DNA of 32,184 nt from Candidatus Omnitrophota bacterium (lineage in GTDB: Bacteria; Omnitrophota; Gorgyraeia; Aquiviventales; Aquiviventaceae): NCBI GenBank assembly GCA_020057015.1, contig JAGVGS010000213.1, forward strand, positions 1 through 32,184. The letters run 5' to 3'. The translations under genes were made by a program, and so were the position numbers. Shown here piece after piece: positions 1 through 12,546 of the stretch. A model generated the notes under the pieces. That model did not search any database. It worked only from the letters and a program-made list of their open reading frames with translations, and had not been told where the DNA came from. Position 1 is the stretch's first letter. Each line of letters starts with the position of its first letter.

Positions 1-188
1 CCCTGCTGCGCCGGCTGCAGGAGCGGCTGGAGCAGCGCGAGAGTGCGCGCATCGAACTGACAACCGAAATCGCCCCAGCACTCCTCGGCGGGCTGCAGGT
101 GGTACTCGATCATCGCGTCATTGATGGCTCTGTGCGCCGGCAACTGGATGACCTGCGCACGCAACTGCGCAGTATTTCCGTAAGCTAA
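1..188 (+). CDS. atpH: F1Fo ATP synthase delta subunit, C-terminal end only (5' truncated by window)
   Basis: Frame 3 reads [61 protein letters not shown], typical delta/OSCP C-terminus (GG..v...d.viDgSvr.qL..L), directly upstream of atpA. Confidence 0.88.
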   Translation, partial: LLRRLQERLEQRESARIELTTEIAPALLGGLQVVLDHRVIDGSVRRQLDDLRTQLRSISVS

Positions 189-201
189 GGGAGTCGCCCA
201 C

Positions 202-1728
<1,527 letters not shown>

Positions 1729-1748
1729 GGCGGGCGTAGAGTAGCACG

Positions 1749-4041
<2,293 letters not shown>

Positions 4042-4094
4042 CCTGCCCGAAATACGCCCGAAACATTTTTTGGGTAGGCTGGGATTGGTGAGAC

Positions 4095-4373
4095 ATGGCA
4101 AAGACCCTCACGTTGCGCGTGGTAACGAATGATGGCCACGGTTTTACCGAGCAGGTCAGCGCCGTGCGCGCCCCAGGCGAAGCCGGCTCGCTGGGCATTC
4201 TCTTTAATCACGCCCCACTGGTTACGACCCTGGTGCCGGGCAAGCTGCTGTGGCGCAAGCTCAGCGGGGCGGAGCACGCGGCCCAGATCGGGGCCGGCCT
4301 GCTCGAAGTCTCGCACAATCGCATCACAGTGCTCACCGACCACCTCGCCGAGACGGCGGCGGCCGCAGCCTAA
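4095..4373 (+). CDS. atpC: F1Fo ATP synthase subunit epsilon, short form (92 aa)
   Basis: Matches epsilon N-terminal beta-sandwich (tLtLrVVTndG...VSAVRAPGEAGSLGILFNHAPLVTTL...GAGLLEVSHNRITVLTD); ORF ends where the C-terminal helical domain would start. Confidence 0.9.
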   Translation: MAKTLTLRVVTNDGHGFTEQVSAVRAPGEAGSLGILFNHAPLVTTLVPGKLLWRKLSGAEHAAQIGAGLLEVSHNRITVLTDHLAETAAAAA

Positions 4374-4376
4374 GCC

Positions 4377-5828
4377 ATGAGTAGCGAATCAGCCCCCGCT
4401 CCCTCGCTGCGCGACTGGGGCTGGTACGCCCTGGGCGTGATCGGCACGCCGGGGCTGTTGTCGCTCTTGGGGCTCACCGTCCAGCAAACGCTCGCGGTGG
4501 CCGGCTTTGCCATCGTGCTCTTCGGCGCGATCTTCTTCTGGCAGTACCGTTTGGCGTTTGCGTGTTTCGGCATTTCGCTCTTGCTCTCCGCCGGCCTGCT
4601 CGATATCCCCCATCTGGTGGAGTTTGCCGGGCTGGATATCATCCTCTTCCTGATTGCCATGATGACGATCATCGGTTTCATGGAGGAGCGGCAATTCTTC
4701 GAGTACATGATCGAAAAGCTGCTCGAATGGGTCGGGCCGCATCCCAAGAAGATCCTCGTCGTCATGATGATCGTGGCGACCCTTGCGGCCGCCCTCGTCG
4801 ATGAAGTGACTTCGATTCTCTTTATGACCGCAGCCCTGCTCAACCTGCTGGGCGGCTCCCGCGTGAACCCCGTGCCCTTTATCCTGATGATTGTCTTCGC
4901 GACCAACATCGGCTCCAGTGCGACGGTGGTCGGCAACCCTGTCGGCGTCATTATCGCCATGCGCAGCGGGCTCACCTTTGCCGACTTCATTCGGTGGGCA
5001 ACCCCGATTTCCGTGGCTTGCTTGGGGCTCTGCATTCCGATCTGCCTGACGTGGTTTCGGAAGGATATTCAAGGCTTAAAAGGCGTGCTCACGGGCAAGC
5101 GCGGGGAAAAGCATATCGAGCATATCGTGGTCAATGAGCGCAAGGCCAAGCGCGGGGTCAAGCAAAGCGGCATACTCTTTGCGCTGGTGGTCGTAGGCTT
5201 AGTCCTGCATCACCAGATTGAGCGCGGGCTGCACCTGCCGGCGAACACCATGTTGCTTGGGATCGCCCTGCTGGGGGCCGGGGTGGCCCTGGCCATGACG
5301 GGTGCTCAAGCGCGCGAGCTGGTGGAAAAGCGCGTCGATTGGTGGACCCTCGCCTTCTTCCTGCTGCTGTTTTCCTCGGTGGGAACGCTCAAGTTTACGG
5401 GGGTCACGAGTGTGTTGGCCGAGCGCATCGTGAATCTCTCCGGCGGCAATGTGCCGGTGCTGACGACACTCTTCGTGTGGTCCTCCGGGGTGCTGACGGC
5501 CGTGATGGATAACGTGCTCGCGGTCGCCACCTTTGTGCCGATCGTAGGCGATGTCGCGCAGACCGGGATTCCGACCTTTCCGTTGTGGTGGGCGATGCTC
5601 TTTGGCGGGACGCTGATGGGCAACGCCACCTTGATTGGCTCAACCGCCAATATCGTCGCCGCCGGCCTTTTAGAGCGGCGTCAGATGGGGACCATCACGT
5701 TCGGCGAGTGGCTTAAACCCGGGCTCTTGGTGGCCATTACGACAACGATCTTGGCGAATCTCTTGCTGCTGGCGCAGCTCTCGCTGATGCCGGCCCACCC
5801 CGCGGCCGCTCCCCTCCTCGGCCACTAA
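4377..5828 (+). CDS. nhaD: SLC13/NhaD-ArsB-type permease, probable Na+/H+ antiporter
   Basis: 483 aa polytopic protein; LVDEVTSILFMTAALLNLLG, FATNIGSSATVVGNPVGVIIA, TAVMDNVLAVATFVPIV and GNATLIGSTANIVAAGLLE resemble the ion transporter superfamily. Starts 3 nt after the atpC stop. Confidence 0.8.
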   Translation: MSSESAPAPSLRDWGWYALGVIGTPGLLSLLGLTVQQTLAVAGFAIVLFGAIFFWQYRLAFACFGISLLLSAGLLDIPHLVEFAGLDIILFLIAMMTIIGFMEERQFFEYMIEKLLEWVGPHPKKILVVMMIVATLAAALVDEVTSILFMTAALLNLLGGSRVNPVPFILMIVFATNIGSSATVVGNPVGVIIAMRSGLTFADFIRWATPISVACLGLCIPICLTWFRKDIQGLKGVLTGKRGEKHIEHIVVNERKAKRGVKQSGILFALVVVGLVLHHQIERGLHLPANTMLLGIALLGAGVALAMTGAQARELVEKRVDWWTLAFFLLLFSSVGTLKFTGVTSVLAERIVNLSGGNVPVLTTLFVWSSGVLTAVMDNVLAVATFVPIVGDVAQTGIPTFPLWWAMLFGGTLMGNATLIGSTANIVAAGLLERRQMGTITFGEWLKPGLLVAITTTILANLLLLAQLSLMPAHPAAAPLLGH

Positions 5829-8560
5829 GCCTTCGTGTTACGGCGCACGCGCCACTTCTCTAACTCGACTGCCCAAAACACGATGGAGCTGACCGCGACA
5901 CACGCCAGCAGTTCCAGGGGGTTAAGCCCCGTCGTGTGAAACAGCCGCTGCAGCGGCGGCCAGTACACCACGGCAATCTGCAAGCCCACCATCAGCAGCA
6001 CGGCCCCGGCGAGTGCCTGATTCGACCAGAACCCCAACCGAAAGAACGACTCCCGCTCTGAGCGCCCGGCCAGGACATTGCTCAGCTGCGACCAGGCCAG
6101 CGTCGTAAACAGCATCGTCTGCCAGTGGGGCGAGCCCAGGCGCCACATCCACCAGCCTATCGCCAGGGTCGCGGCCCCCATCAGCAGGCCTGCCCAGAGC
6201 ACGTGGCCGCCCAACCCCCGCGCAAACACACTCTCCTTCGGGGGGTGCGGCGGGCGCTGCATGACGCCGGGCTCCGGTGGCTCGACGCCTAAGGCCAAGG
6301 CCGGCAGGCCGTCGGTCACGAGATTGATCCAGAGGATCTGCAGCGGCAACAGCGGCAGGGGCATCCCGAGGAAAGGCCCGGCGAGCATCACCCAGATTTC
6401 TGCGGCATTGGTGGTGAGCAGATATTTGATGAACTTGCGCAGGTTGTCGTAAATCACGCGGCCTTCTTCCACCGCGGCGACGATGGTGGCGAAGTTGTCA
6501 TCGAGCAGCACCATGTCGGCCGATTCTTTGGCCACATCGGTGCCCACGAGTCCCATGGCGACCCCGATATCCGCCTGCTTGAGCGCGGGCGCGTCGTTGA
6601 CCCCATCGCCGGTCATGGCCACGATATGCCCGCGGCTGCTGAGGGCTTTGACGATTTTGAGTTTGTGTTCGGGTGCTACCCGGGCATAGACGCTGATAGT
6701 TTCCACCTGCTCGGCCAGCGCTTCGATCGACAGCTTCTCCAGCTGCGCGCCAGTGAGCAGGGTGTCGGCGCCGGGAAAGCCCAGCGTGCGGGCGATATGC
6801 TGGGCGGTGAGGGGATGATCACCGGTAATCATCACCGGCCTAATGCCGGCCGTGAGGCAGCGGGCCACGGCCTCGCGCGCCTCGGCCCGCGGTGGGTCGA
6901 CCATGCCCACCAGGCCAATGAAGATTAACTGTTGCTCCACCGAGACATCTACCGGCCCGGTGGGGGTGCCCGGCAGCAGCCGGGCCGCCACCCCCAGCAC
7001 TCGCTGGCCGCTCGAGGCCAGCTGGTCATGAGCACTGGTGATGCGCTGGCGCCAGGCCTCGTCGAGGGGCTGCACCTTGCCGTTGTCGAGCACGTGCGTC
7101 GAGAGGTGCAGCAGTCCGTCGACCCCGCCTTTGGTGATCACCAGGCACGCCCCCGCTCCTAAGTCGCGCCAGCCGCTGAGCGCGGGGGGCAGGGTCGCCG
7201 GCAGCGCGTGCAAGGTAGTCATGCGCTTGCGCTCCGAATCAAAGGGCACCTCGCCCACACGGGGCAGCGCCTGCTCGAGGGTTTGTTTGGGCAGACCGAA
7301 ATGAGCGGCCGCCATTACGAGGGCGTTTTCCGTAGGGTCGCCGAGGGCTTGCGGCTCAGCGCCATCTTTGGCTGCCTCGAATACCGTTTCATTGCACAGC
7401 GCACCACCCGCCAGCAGCAAGGCTAGCGAGGGGTGCTCCGGCATCTCTGTCGGTGGCGTCGCGAGCGACTGGGCCACCGTAGTGGGGCGCAGCGGCTCCT
7501 TGAATTCCAGCCGAAAGCCGGCGACATCGAGCACCGTGACGGCCATGCGATTTTCGGTGAGCGTGCCGGTTTTATCCGAGCAGATCACCGTCACCGAGCC
7601 CAAGGTTTCCACCGCGGCCAGCCGCCGAATCAGGGCCCGGCGCTTGAGCATGCGCTGAGCACCCAGGGCCAGCGCGATCGTCACCACCGCGGGCAAACCC
7701 TCAGGGACCGCTGCTACCGCGAGGCTGATGGCGGTCATGAGCATGACAGGGAGCGCTTCGCCGCGCAGCAGGCCGAGTGCGAAGACCACCGCCACGATCC
7801 CTAAGGCAGCCCCGGCCAGCCGGTGGCCGACCTGCTCGAGACGGCGCTGCAGCGGGGTGGGCTCGCGCTTGACCTCTTGCAGCATGCTCGCGATGCGGCC
7901 CAGCTCGGTCTTCATGCCGGTGGCGACGACGAGCCCGGTGCCGCGCCCGTAGACCACCATGGTGCCGCGGTAAGTCATGTTGCGCCGATCGCCCAGGGTG
8001 AGCTCCGCGCCCTGGATAGGGTCGGCGGTTTTCTCCACCGGCACCGACTCGCCGGTGAGCGCGGCTTCCTGCATCCGAAGGTTGACCGCCTCAACCAGGC
8101 GGCAGTCGGCGGGTACCAAGGTGCCGGCTTCGAGCAAGATGAGATCGCCCGGCACCAGCACTTGCGCCGAGATCTCGCGCACCTGCTTATCGCGTTTCAC
8201 TTTTATTCTGGGCACGGCGAGTTCCTTAAGGGCCGCCAGGGCCCGCTCGGCCCGGTATTCCTGGTAAAAGCCGAGCAAGGCGTTGAGGACCACGATGGTG
8301 AGAATAACGAGGGTGTCTTTGAGTGCTCCCACGAGCAGGGAAATACCGGCGGCGGCCAGCAGGATGAGGACCATGGTGGCGGTGAGCTGATCCCAGAGGA
8401 TGCGCCACGGGTGGCGCCCGCTGCGCTCGATGAGGGTATTCGGGCCGTAGGTCTGGAGGCGCTGTTGGGCCTCGGCTTCGCTGAGGCCTTGATTGAGATC
8501 GGTGCTGAGTGCCTGGGCGATCTCCGTGGCCGGGCGTTCGTGCCAGGTAGCAGAAGCCAT
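5825..8560 (-). CDS. Type II (SERCA/PMR1-like) cation-translocating P-type ATPase, probable Ca2+ pump
   Basis: 911 aa; phosphorylation motif CSDKTGTLT, TGES, MTGDGVNDAPALKQADIGVAMG; M4 AAVPEGLPAVVT and M6 NLVTDGLPALALG resemble type IIA Ca2+ ATPases. Confidence 0.9.
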   Translation of the reverse strand: MASATWHERPATEIAQALSTDLNQGLSEAEAQQRLQTYGPNTLIERSGRHPWRILWDQLTATMVLILLAAAGISLLVGALKDTLVILTIVVLNALLGFYQEYRAERALAALKELAVPRIKVKRDKQVREISAQVLVPGDLILLEAGTLVPADCRLVEAVNLRMQEAALTGESVPVEKTADPIQGAELTLGDRRNMTYRGTMVVYGRGTGLVVATGMKTELGRIASMLQEVKREPTPLQRRLEQVGHRLAGAALGIVAVVFALGLLRGEALPVMLMTAISLAVAAVPEGLPAVVTIALALGAQRMLKRRALIRRLAAVETLGSVTVICSDKTGTLTENRMAVTVLDVAGFRLEFKEPLRPTTVAQSLATPPTEMPEHPSLALLLAGGALCNETVFEAAKDGAEPQALGDPTENALVMAAAHFGLPKQTLEQALPRVGEVPFDSERKRMTTLHALPATLPPALSGWRDLGAGACLVITKGGVDGLLHLSTHVLDNGKVQPLDEAWRQRITSAHDQLASSGQRVLGVAARLLPGTPTGPVDVSVEQQLIFIGLVGMVDPPRAEAREAVARCLTAGIRPVMITGDHPLTAQHIARTLGFPGADTLLTGAQLEKLSIEALAEQVETISVYARVAPEHKLKIVKALSSRGHIVAMTGDGVNDAPALKQADIGVAMGLVGTDVAKESADMVLLDDNFATIVAAVEEGRVIYDNLRKFIKYLLTTNAAEIWVMLAGPFLGMPLPLLPLQILWINLVTDGLPALALGVEPPEPGVMQRPPHPPKESVFARGLGGHVLWAGLLMGAATLAIGWWMWRLGSPHWQTMLFTTLAWSQLSNVLAGRSERESFFRLGFWSNQALAGAVLLMVGLQIAVVYWPPLQRLFHTTGLNPLELLACVAVSSIVFWAVELEKWRVRRNTKA

Positions 8561-8609
8561 ACTTCGATTGTAGCGGGAGCGCCGAACGGCGCCTAGCAGA
8601 ACTGGACGC

Positions 8610-9599
8610 CTAGCGGACGAACAAGAGGACGAGCTTAGTGGTCCCCCAGGCGACCACCCCGCAGATCGGGAAGGTGAGCACCCAGGCCGTCACGATATTC
8701 CGCGTGACGCCCCAGCGCACGGCGGAGAAGCGCCGGGTGGCCCCCACCCCCATAATCGCCGTGCTGATGGTGTGGGTGGTGCTCAGGGGAATGCCAAAGT
8801 GCGAGGCGAGCACAATGGTGCCGGCCGCGGCGGTCTCGGCGGCAAAGCCGTGCACCGGCTCGAGCTTGGTGAGCGACATGCCCAGCGTCTTCATAATGCG
8901 CCAGCCGCCGATCGCGGTGCCCAGCGCCATCGTGACGGCACAGAGCAAAATGACCCACAGCGGCACGTGAAACTCCGGCATCACGCCACTCAGCAACAGC
9001 ACCAAGCAAAAGGCCCCGATAAACTTTTGCCCGTCATTCGAGCCGTGGCTGTAGGCCATGAAGCCGGCCGAGACAATCTGCAGCCGGCCAAACACCCGCC
9101 GGATGAACGCCGGATGCGCCTTTTGGAAGATCCAATAGATGGCCACCATCAAGAGCAACCCCGCGGCAAAGCCCAGGAACGACGAAAACAGCAGGCCGAT
9201 GCCCACCTTCTTCCAGCCACCGAGAATCAAGGCTTCCGGGCCGGCGGTCGCGAGTGCGGCCCCGGTGAGGCCGGCAATGAGGGCATGCGATTCGCTGGTC
9301 GGCAGGCCGTAGTACCAGGCCAGAGTGCTCCAGAAGATAATGCCCACCATGGCTGCGCCGACAGTGTAGATGCTGATCACTGAGGGATCGACAATGCCTT
9401 TGCCGATGGTGGCGGCCACGGCGGTGCCGGATAACGCGCCCAAGGCATTGAGGACGCTGGCCATCAAGAGCGCTTTGCCGGGGGAGAGCACGCGGGTGGA
9501 CACGACGGTGGCGATGGAATTAGGCGCATCGGTCCAGCCGTTGACAAACTCGGCCGCGAGGACTAAAAAGAGCACGCCCAGGACGACGGGGGAGAGCAT
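8610..9599 (-). CDS. pit: Inorganic phosphate transporter, PiT family
   Basis: 329 aa; N-terminal EFVNGWTDAPNSIATVVSTRVLSP, internal SHGSNDGQKFIGAF, C-terminal STTHTISTAIMGVGATRRFSAVRWGVTRNIV. Confidence 0.95.
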   Translation of the reverse strand: MLSPVVLGVLFLVLAAEFVNGWTDAPNSIATVVSTRVLSPGKALLMASVLNALGALSGTAVAATIGKGIVDPSVISIYTVGAAMVGIIFWSTLAWYYGLPTSESHALIAGLTGAALATAGPEALILGGWKKVGIGLLFSSFLGFAAGLLLMVAIYWIFQKAHPAFIRRVFGRLQIVSAGFMAYSHGSNDGQKFIGAFCLVLLLSGVMPEFHVPLWVILLCAVTMALGTAIGGWRIMKTLGMSLTKLEPVHGFAAETAAAGTIVLASHFGIPLSTTHTISTAIMGVGATRRFSAVRWGVTRNIVTAWVLTFPICGVVAWGTTKLVLLFVR

Positions 9600-9606
9600 C
9601 GCTGCC

Positions 9607-10230
9607 TCAGGCGTTCTTCAGCACGATGGCTTCAACGGTATTGGCGATGTCCTGGCACTTGTCGGTGGCGGTTTCCAGGTATTCATAGAGGCCGCGCCAT
9701 TTGATCACGGTGATGGGGTCGGGCGTGCCGTCAAACAAGGCGCCGATCGAATCGCGCAAAATGCGATCCGCCACATTCTCGAGGCGGTTGATCTCAATGC
9801 AGTGCTCGAGCACATGCTCGCGCCGCAGGTGCCGCAGCTTGGGCAGCATTTGCTGCACTTGGGCCACCTGGTCGCGGATCACCTTGGCGATTTGGTTGGC
9901 TTCCGGCCGCAGATGGTCGACCTTGTAGAGCACGAAGCGCTCGGTCGCGGCCTCCATCAAATCCAGCACATCATCCAGGGCCGTGGCCATACGGTGGATG
10001 TCTTCGCGATCCAGCGGGGTGATAAACGTGCGGTTCAGGCGCGCCATAATCTCATGGGTGATTTGATCGCCGTCGTGCTCCAGGCGCTCGATGCGCTTAG
10101 CTCCTTCCACCATGTTCTCAACCCGCGCGGTGGCCTGCACCAGCTCCTCGGCGGCCTTCACCAGGACGCCGCAGAGCTGCTCGAACATGTCAAAAAACGA
10201 TTCTTCCTTCGGAATAAGGCGAAACCCCAT
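9607..10230 (-). CDS. DUF47 / PhoU-like protein (phosphate transport regulator type)
   Basis: 207 aa; all-helical sequence MGFRLIPKEESFFDMFEQLCGVLVKAAEEL...ERLEHDGDQITHEIMARLNRTFITPLDREDIHRMATALDDVLDLMEAA; 7 nt upstream of pit on the same strand. Confidence 0.92.
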   Translation of the reverse strand: MGFRLIPKEESFFDMFEQLCGVLVKAAEELVQATARVENMVEGAKRIERLEHDGDQITHEIMARLNRTFITPLDREDIHRMATALDDVLDLMEAATERFVLYKVDHLRPEANQIAKVIRDQVAQVQQMLPKLRHLRREHVLEHCIEINRLENVADRILRDSIGALFDGTPDPITVIKWRGLYEYLETATDKCQDIANTVEAIVLKNA

Positions 10231-10287
10231 AGCGACCCCCTTGTTATCGGCGCGTGCGGATGACCTTGAAAACAGGTGAGCCAGCCG

Positions 10288-10296
10288 ATTATAGCA
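10288..10296 (-). promoter_or_regulatory. Extended -10 promoter element for the DUF47-pit operon
   Basis: Plus strand ATTATAGCA is TGCTATAAT on the minus strand, about 58 nt upstream of the DUF47 start at 10230. Confidence 0.5.
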
Positions 10297-10328
10297 GAGG
10301 CCCTGGCGCGACGGTAGCCAAGTTCTTG

Positions 10329-10337
10329 TGCTATAAT
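10329..10337 (+). promoter_or_regulatory. Extended -10 promoter element for tRNA-Val
   Basis: TGCTATAAT about 47 nt upstream of the tRNA-Val 5' end; weak -35. Confidence 0.55.
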
Positions 10338-10383
10338 ACCCCGTTCGTTGACTCCCCGACCACTCCCGTACCTGCTCGATTTC

Positions 10384-10457
10384 GGGCGGTTAGCTCAGCT
10401 GGTTAGAGCGTCTCCTTTACACGGAGAAGGTCGAGGGTTCGAGTCCTTCACCGCCCA
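10384..10457 (+). tRNA. tRNA-Val (anticodon TAC); CCA not encoded
   Basis: GGGCGGT/ACCGCCC acceptor stem, GCTC D-arm, TCTCC-TTTACAC-GGAGA anticodon arm (TAC), GGTTCGAGTCC T-arm. Confidence 0.95.
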
Positions 10458-10481
10458 GTTTTTCAACTCAAGGAGGGGCCG

Positions 10482-10838
10482 ATGGAACAGGCAACAGCAC
10501 CGACCGAGGTAGGCAAGTCGTCTACCGGGATGCAGGCCAACTTTGCGGCCCTGCTGGCGTACGTCTTTGGGCTGGTCACCGGGCTGGTCTTTTTCCTCGT
10601 CGAGAAAGAGAGCAAGTTCGTGAAGTTCCACGCGATGCAGTCGATCTGCTTCTCGATTGCGTTCTTCGTGGCCGGCGTCGTGCTCGCCTTCATCCCGATC
10701 ATCGGATGGGCGATCGGCATCCTGCTCAACCTGGGAGGCATCGTGCTCTGGATCGTGTGCATGGTGCAGGCGTACCAGGGTAAGTGGTTCCGGCTACCCG
10801 TGGTCGGTGATTTCGCCGCCAAGCAAGTCGGCGTCTAA
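10482..10838 (+). CDS. DUF4870-like small membrane protein
   Basis: 118 aa; ANFAALLAYVFGLVTGLVFFLVEKESKFVKFHAMQSICFSIAFFV pattern; AAGGAGG upstream of ATG. Confidence 0.8.
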   Translation: MEQATAPTEVGKSSTGMQANFAALLAYVFGLVTGLVFFLVEKESKFVKFHAMQSICFSIAFFVAGVVLAFIPIIGWAIGILLNLGGIVLWIVCMVQAYQGKWFRLPVVGDFAAKQVGV

Positions 10839-10855
10839 CGTCGTTCTCCCCATTT

Positions 10856-10932
10856 GGGGGCGTAGCTCAATTGGTTAGAGTGGCGGCCTGTCGAGCCGTA
10901 GGTTGCGGGTTCGAGCCCCGTCGCCCCCGCCA
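10856..10932 (+). tRNA. tRNA-Asp (anticodon GTC), CCA encoded
   Basis: GGGGGCG/CGCCCCC acceptor stem, discriminator G, CCA at 10930-10932; anticodon arm GCGGC-CTGTCGA-GCCGT. Confidence 0.95.
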
Positions 10933-10936
10933 TTTA
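10910..10936 (+). repeat. Proximal att-like direct repeat (tRNA-Asp 3' end)
   Basis: TTCGAGCCCCGTCGCCCCCGCCATTTA; matches 24388-24414 at 26/27 positions. Confidence 0.85.
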
Positions 10937-10948
10937 GAAGTAGAGGCT

Positions 10949-10989
10949 AAGCCGTTATCTGGCAACAGATAACGGCTTCCCCCTTTTTT
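10949..10989 (+). terminator. Intrinsic terminator after tRNA-Asp
   Basis: Perfect 12-bp stem AAGCCGTTATCT-GGCAAC-AGATAACGGCTT followed by CCCCCTTTTTT. Confidence 0.88.
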
Positions 10990-11193
10990 CGGCTCACCCT
11001 GAAACGTAACCATGCAGCGTAGCTTCGTTTTCGTCTCTGCTAGAGAGTTGCTAACCCCCCCTTACGATGGTGGGTAATGATGCGCATGTTGGATTTTCTG
11101 ATGCTTCAGTCTCGTTCCATTGCGAGTTATTCCTGATAGGGGGATAATAAACGCTGGTTTTGATAAGCCGAGACTTGAGTGGGGAGCGGCCGC

Positions 11194-12525
11194 ATGAATA
11201 TCATTATGATGACGAATACGTATAAGCCGATTATGGGCGGCCTCGAGAAGTCCATTGAATCATTCTCGAAAGAGTTCCGCAAGCGCGGCCACCGTGTGAT
11301 CATCGTCGCTCCTGAGTTTGAAGGCATGGTGCCCGAGGACGATGTCATCCGCGTTCCGGCTATTCAGCATTTCAGCGGCACCGATTTTTCCCTGCAGCTG
11401 CCGATTCCCGGCGTGTTGGCTGAAACGCTAGGCGACATGGTGCCGGACATCATCCACTCCCACCACCCATTTTTAGTCGGCAATACCGCGTTGCGCATGG
11501 CGTATAAGTTCAATAAGCCGCTTATTTTTACGCACCACACGCTCTATGAACAGAACACCCACTTTTTTCCCGGGGATTCCGAGGCGATGAAACGGTTTGT
11601 CATCGAATTGTCCACGGGGTATGCCAACCTCGCTGACCGGGTTTTTGCGCCCAGCGAAAGCGTGATGGAGCTGATCAAAGAGCGGGGCGTTGAGACCCCG
11701 ATTGAAGTGGTGCCAACCGGATCCTACACCGAGCGCTATGCCAAAGGGGATGGGGAACAAATGCGCAAGCGCGCGGATATTCCGAAAGAGGCTTATGTCG
11801 TCGGTCATTTGGGAAGGCTATCCCTCGAGAAAAACCTGGAGTTTCTCGCTAAGGCGATTAGTCTTTTTCTTTTGCAGGAGAAAAGGGCGCATTTTCTTCT
11901 TGTCGGCAAAGGCCCCTCGGAAGAAACGCTGCCGGCCTTGTTTCAGGAAGCCGGCGTCGCCGACCGGTTGCATATGACCGGGCCGCTATCCGGCCAAGAC
12001 TTGGTGGATGCTTACCATGCCATGGATGTTTTCGCTTTTGCCTCGCAGAGCGAAACCCAGGGGCTCGTGCTTGTGGAAGCCATGGCTTCGGGTTTGCCGG
12101 TTGTGGCTTTGGATGCGCCGGGTGCTCGGGAAGTGGTGAAAGACGAGGTCAACGGCCGGCTGCTGATGAGTGAGCGGGCCGAAGACTTTGTCGCCGCCCT
12201 TCAGTGGGTCATGCGCCAGAGCCCTGAATCGCTTGCAAAGATCAAGGTAAGCGGGCTTGAAATGGCGGATGAATTTTCCATGGGACGGTGCGTTTCGCGG
12301 GCCCTGGAAATCTATACTCCGCTTGCAGCGGATCAGCAGTATAAGCGCAAGCAAAGCGATGAAAGCGGTTGGGCTAAAGCCGTTCGGCTTATTCAAGCGC
12401 AGTGGGATATTACGAAGAACATCACAAACGCCACCAAAGAGGCGGCCTTACCTTCTCCGGATAAGCAAGATAAGCCAGCAAAGGATCCTGTTGAGGGCGA
12501 GCCGTTTTCCACCCCGCGGGCTTAA
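11194..12525 (+). CDS. GT4-family glycosyltransferase (glycolipid glycosyltransferase-like)
   Basis: MNIIMMTNTYKPIMGGLEKSIESFSKEFRKRGHRVIIVAPE...GRLSLEKNLEFLAKAI...SETQGLVLVEAMASGLPVVALDAPG; ATG at 11194 chosen over GTG 11179. Confidence 0.85.
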   Translation: MNIIMMTNTYKPIMGGLEKSIESFSKEFRKRGHRVIIVAPEFEGMVPEDDVIRVPAIQHFSGTDFSLQLPIPGVLAETLGDMVPDIIHSHHPFLVGNTALRMAYKFNKPLIFTHHTLYEQNTHFFPGDSEAMKRFVIELSTGYANLADRVFAPSESVMELIKERGVETPIEVVPTGSYTERYAKGDGEQMRKRADIPKEAYVVGHLGRLSLEKNLEFLAKAISLFLLQEKRAHFLLVGKGPSEETLPALFQEAGVADRLHMTGPLSGQDLVDAYHAMDVFAFASQSETQGLVLVEAMASGLPVVALDAPGAREVVKDEVNGRLLMSERAEDFVAALQWVMRQSPESLAKIKVSGLEMADEFSMGRCVSRALEIYTPLAADQQYKRKQSDESGWAKAVRLIQAQWDITKNITNATKEAALPSPDKQDKPAKDPVEGEPFSTPRA

Positions 12526-12546
12526 GCCCGGCGCCGCATATCCCAG

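Noticed and set aside
8579-8592. GCGCCGAACGGCGC hairpin between pit and the P-type ATPase gene
   Set aside because: Very short stem-loop without a T-run on either strand; not enough to call a terminator.
7823-8596. 257-aa plus-strand ORF antisense to the P-type ATPase
   Set aside because: Shadow ORF over conserved ATPase coding sequence; no domain pattern.
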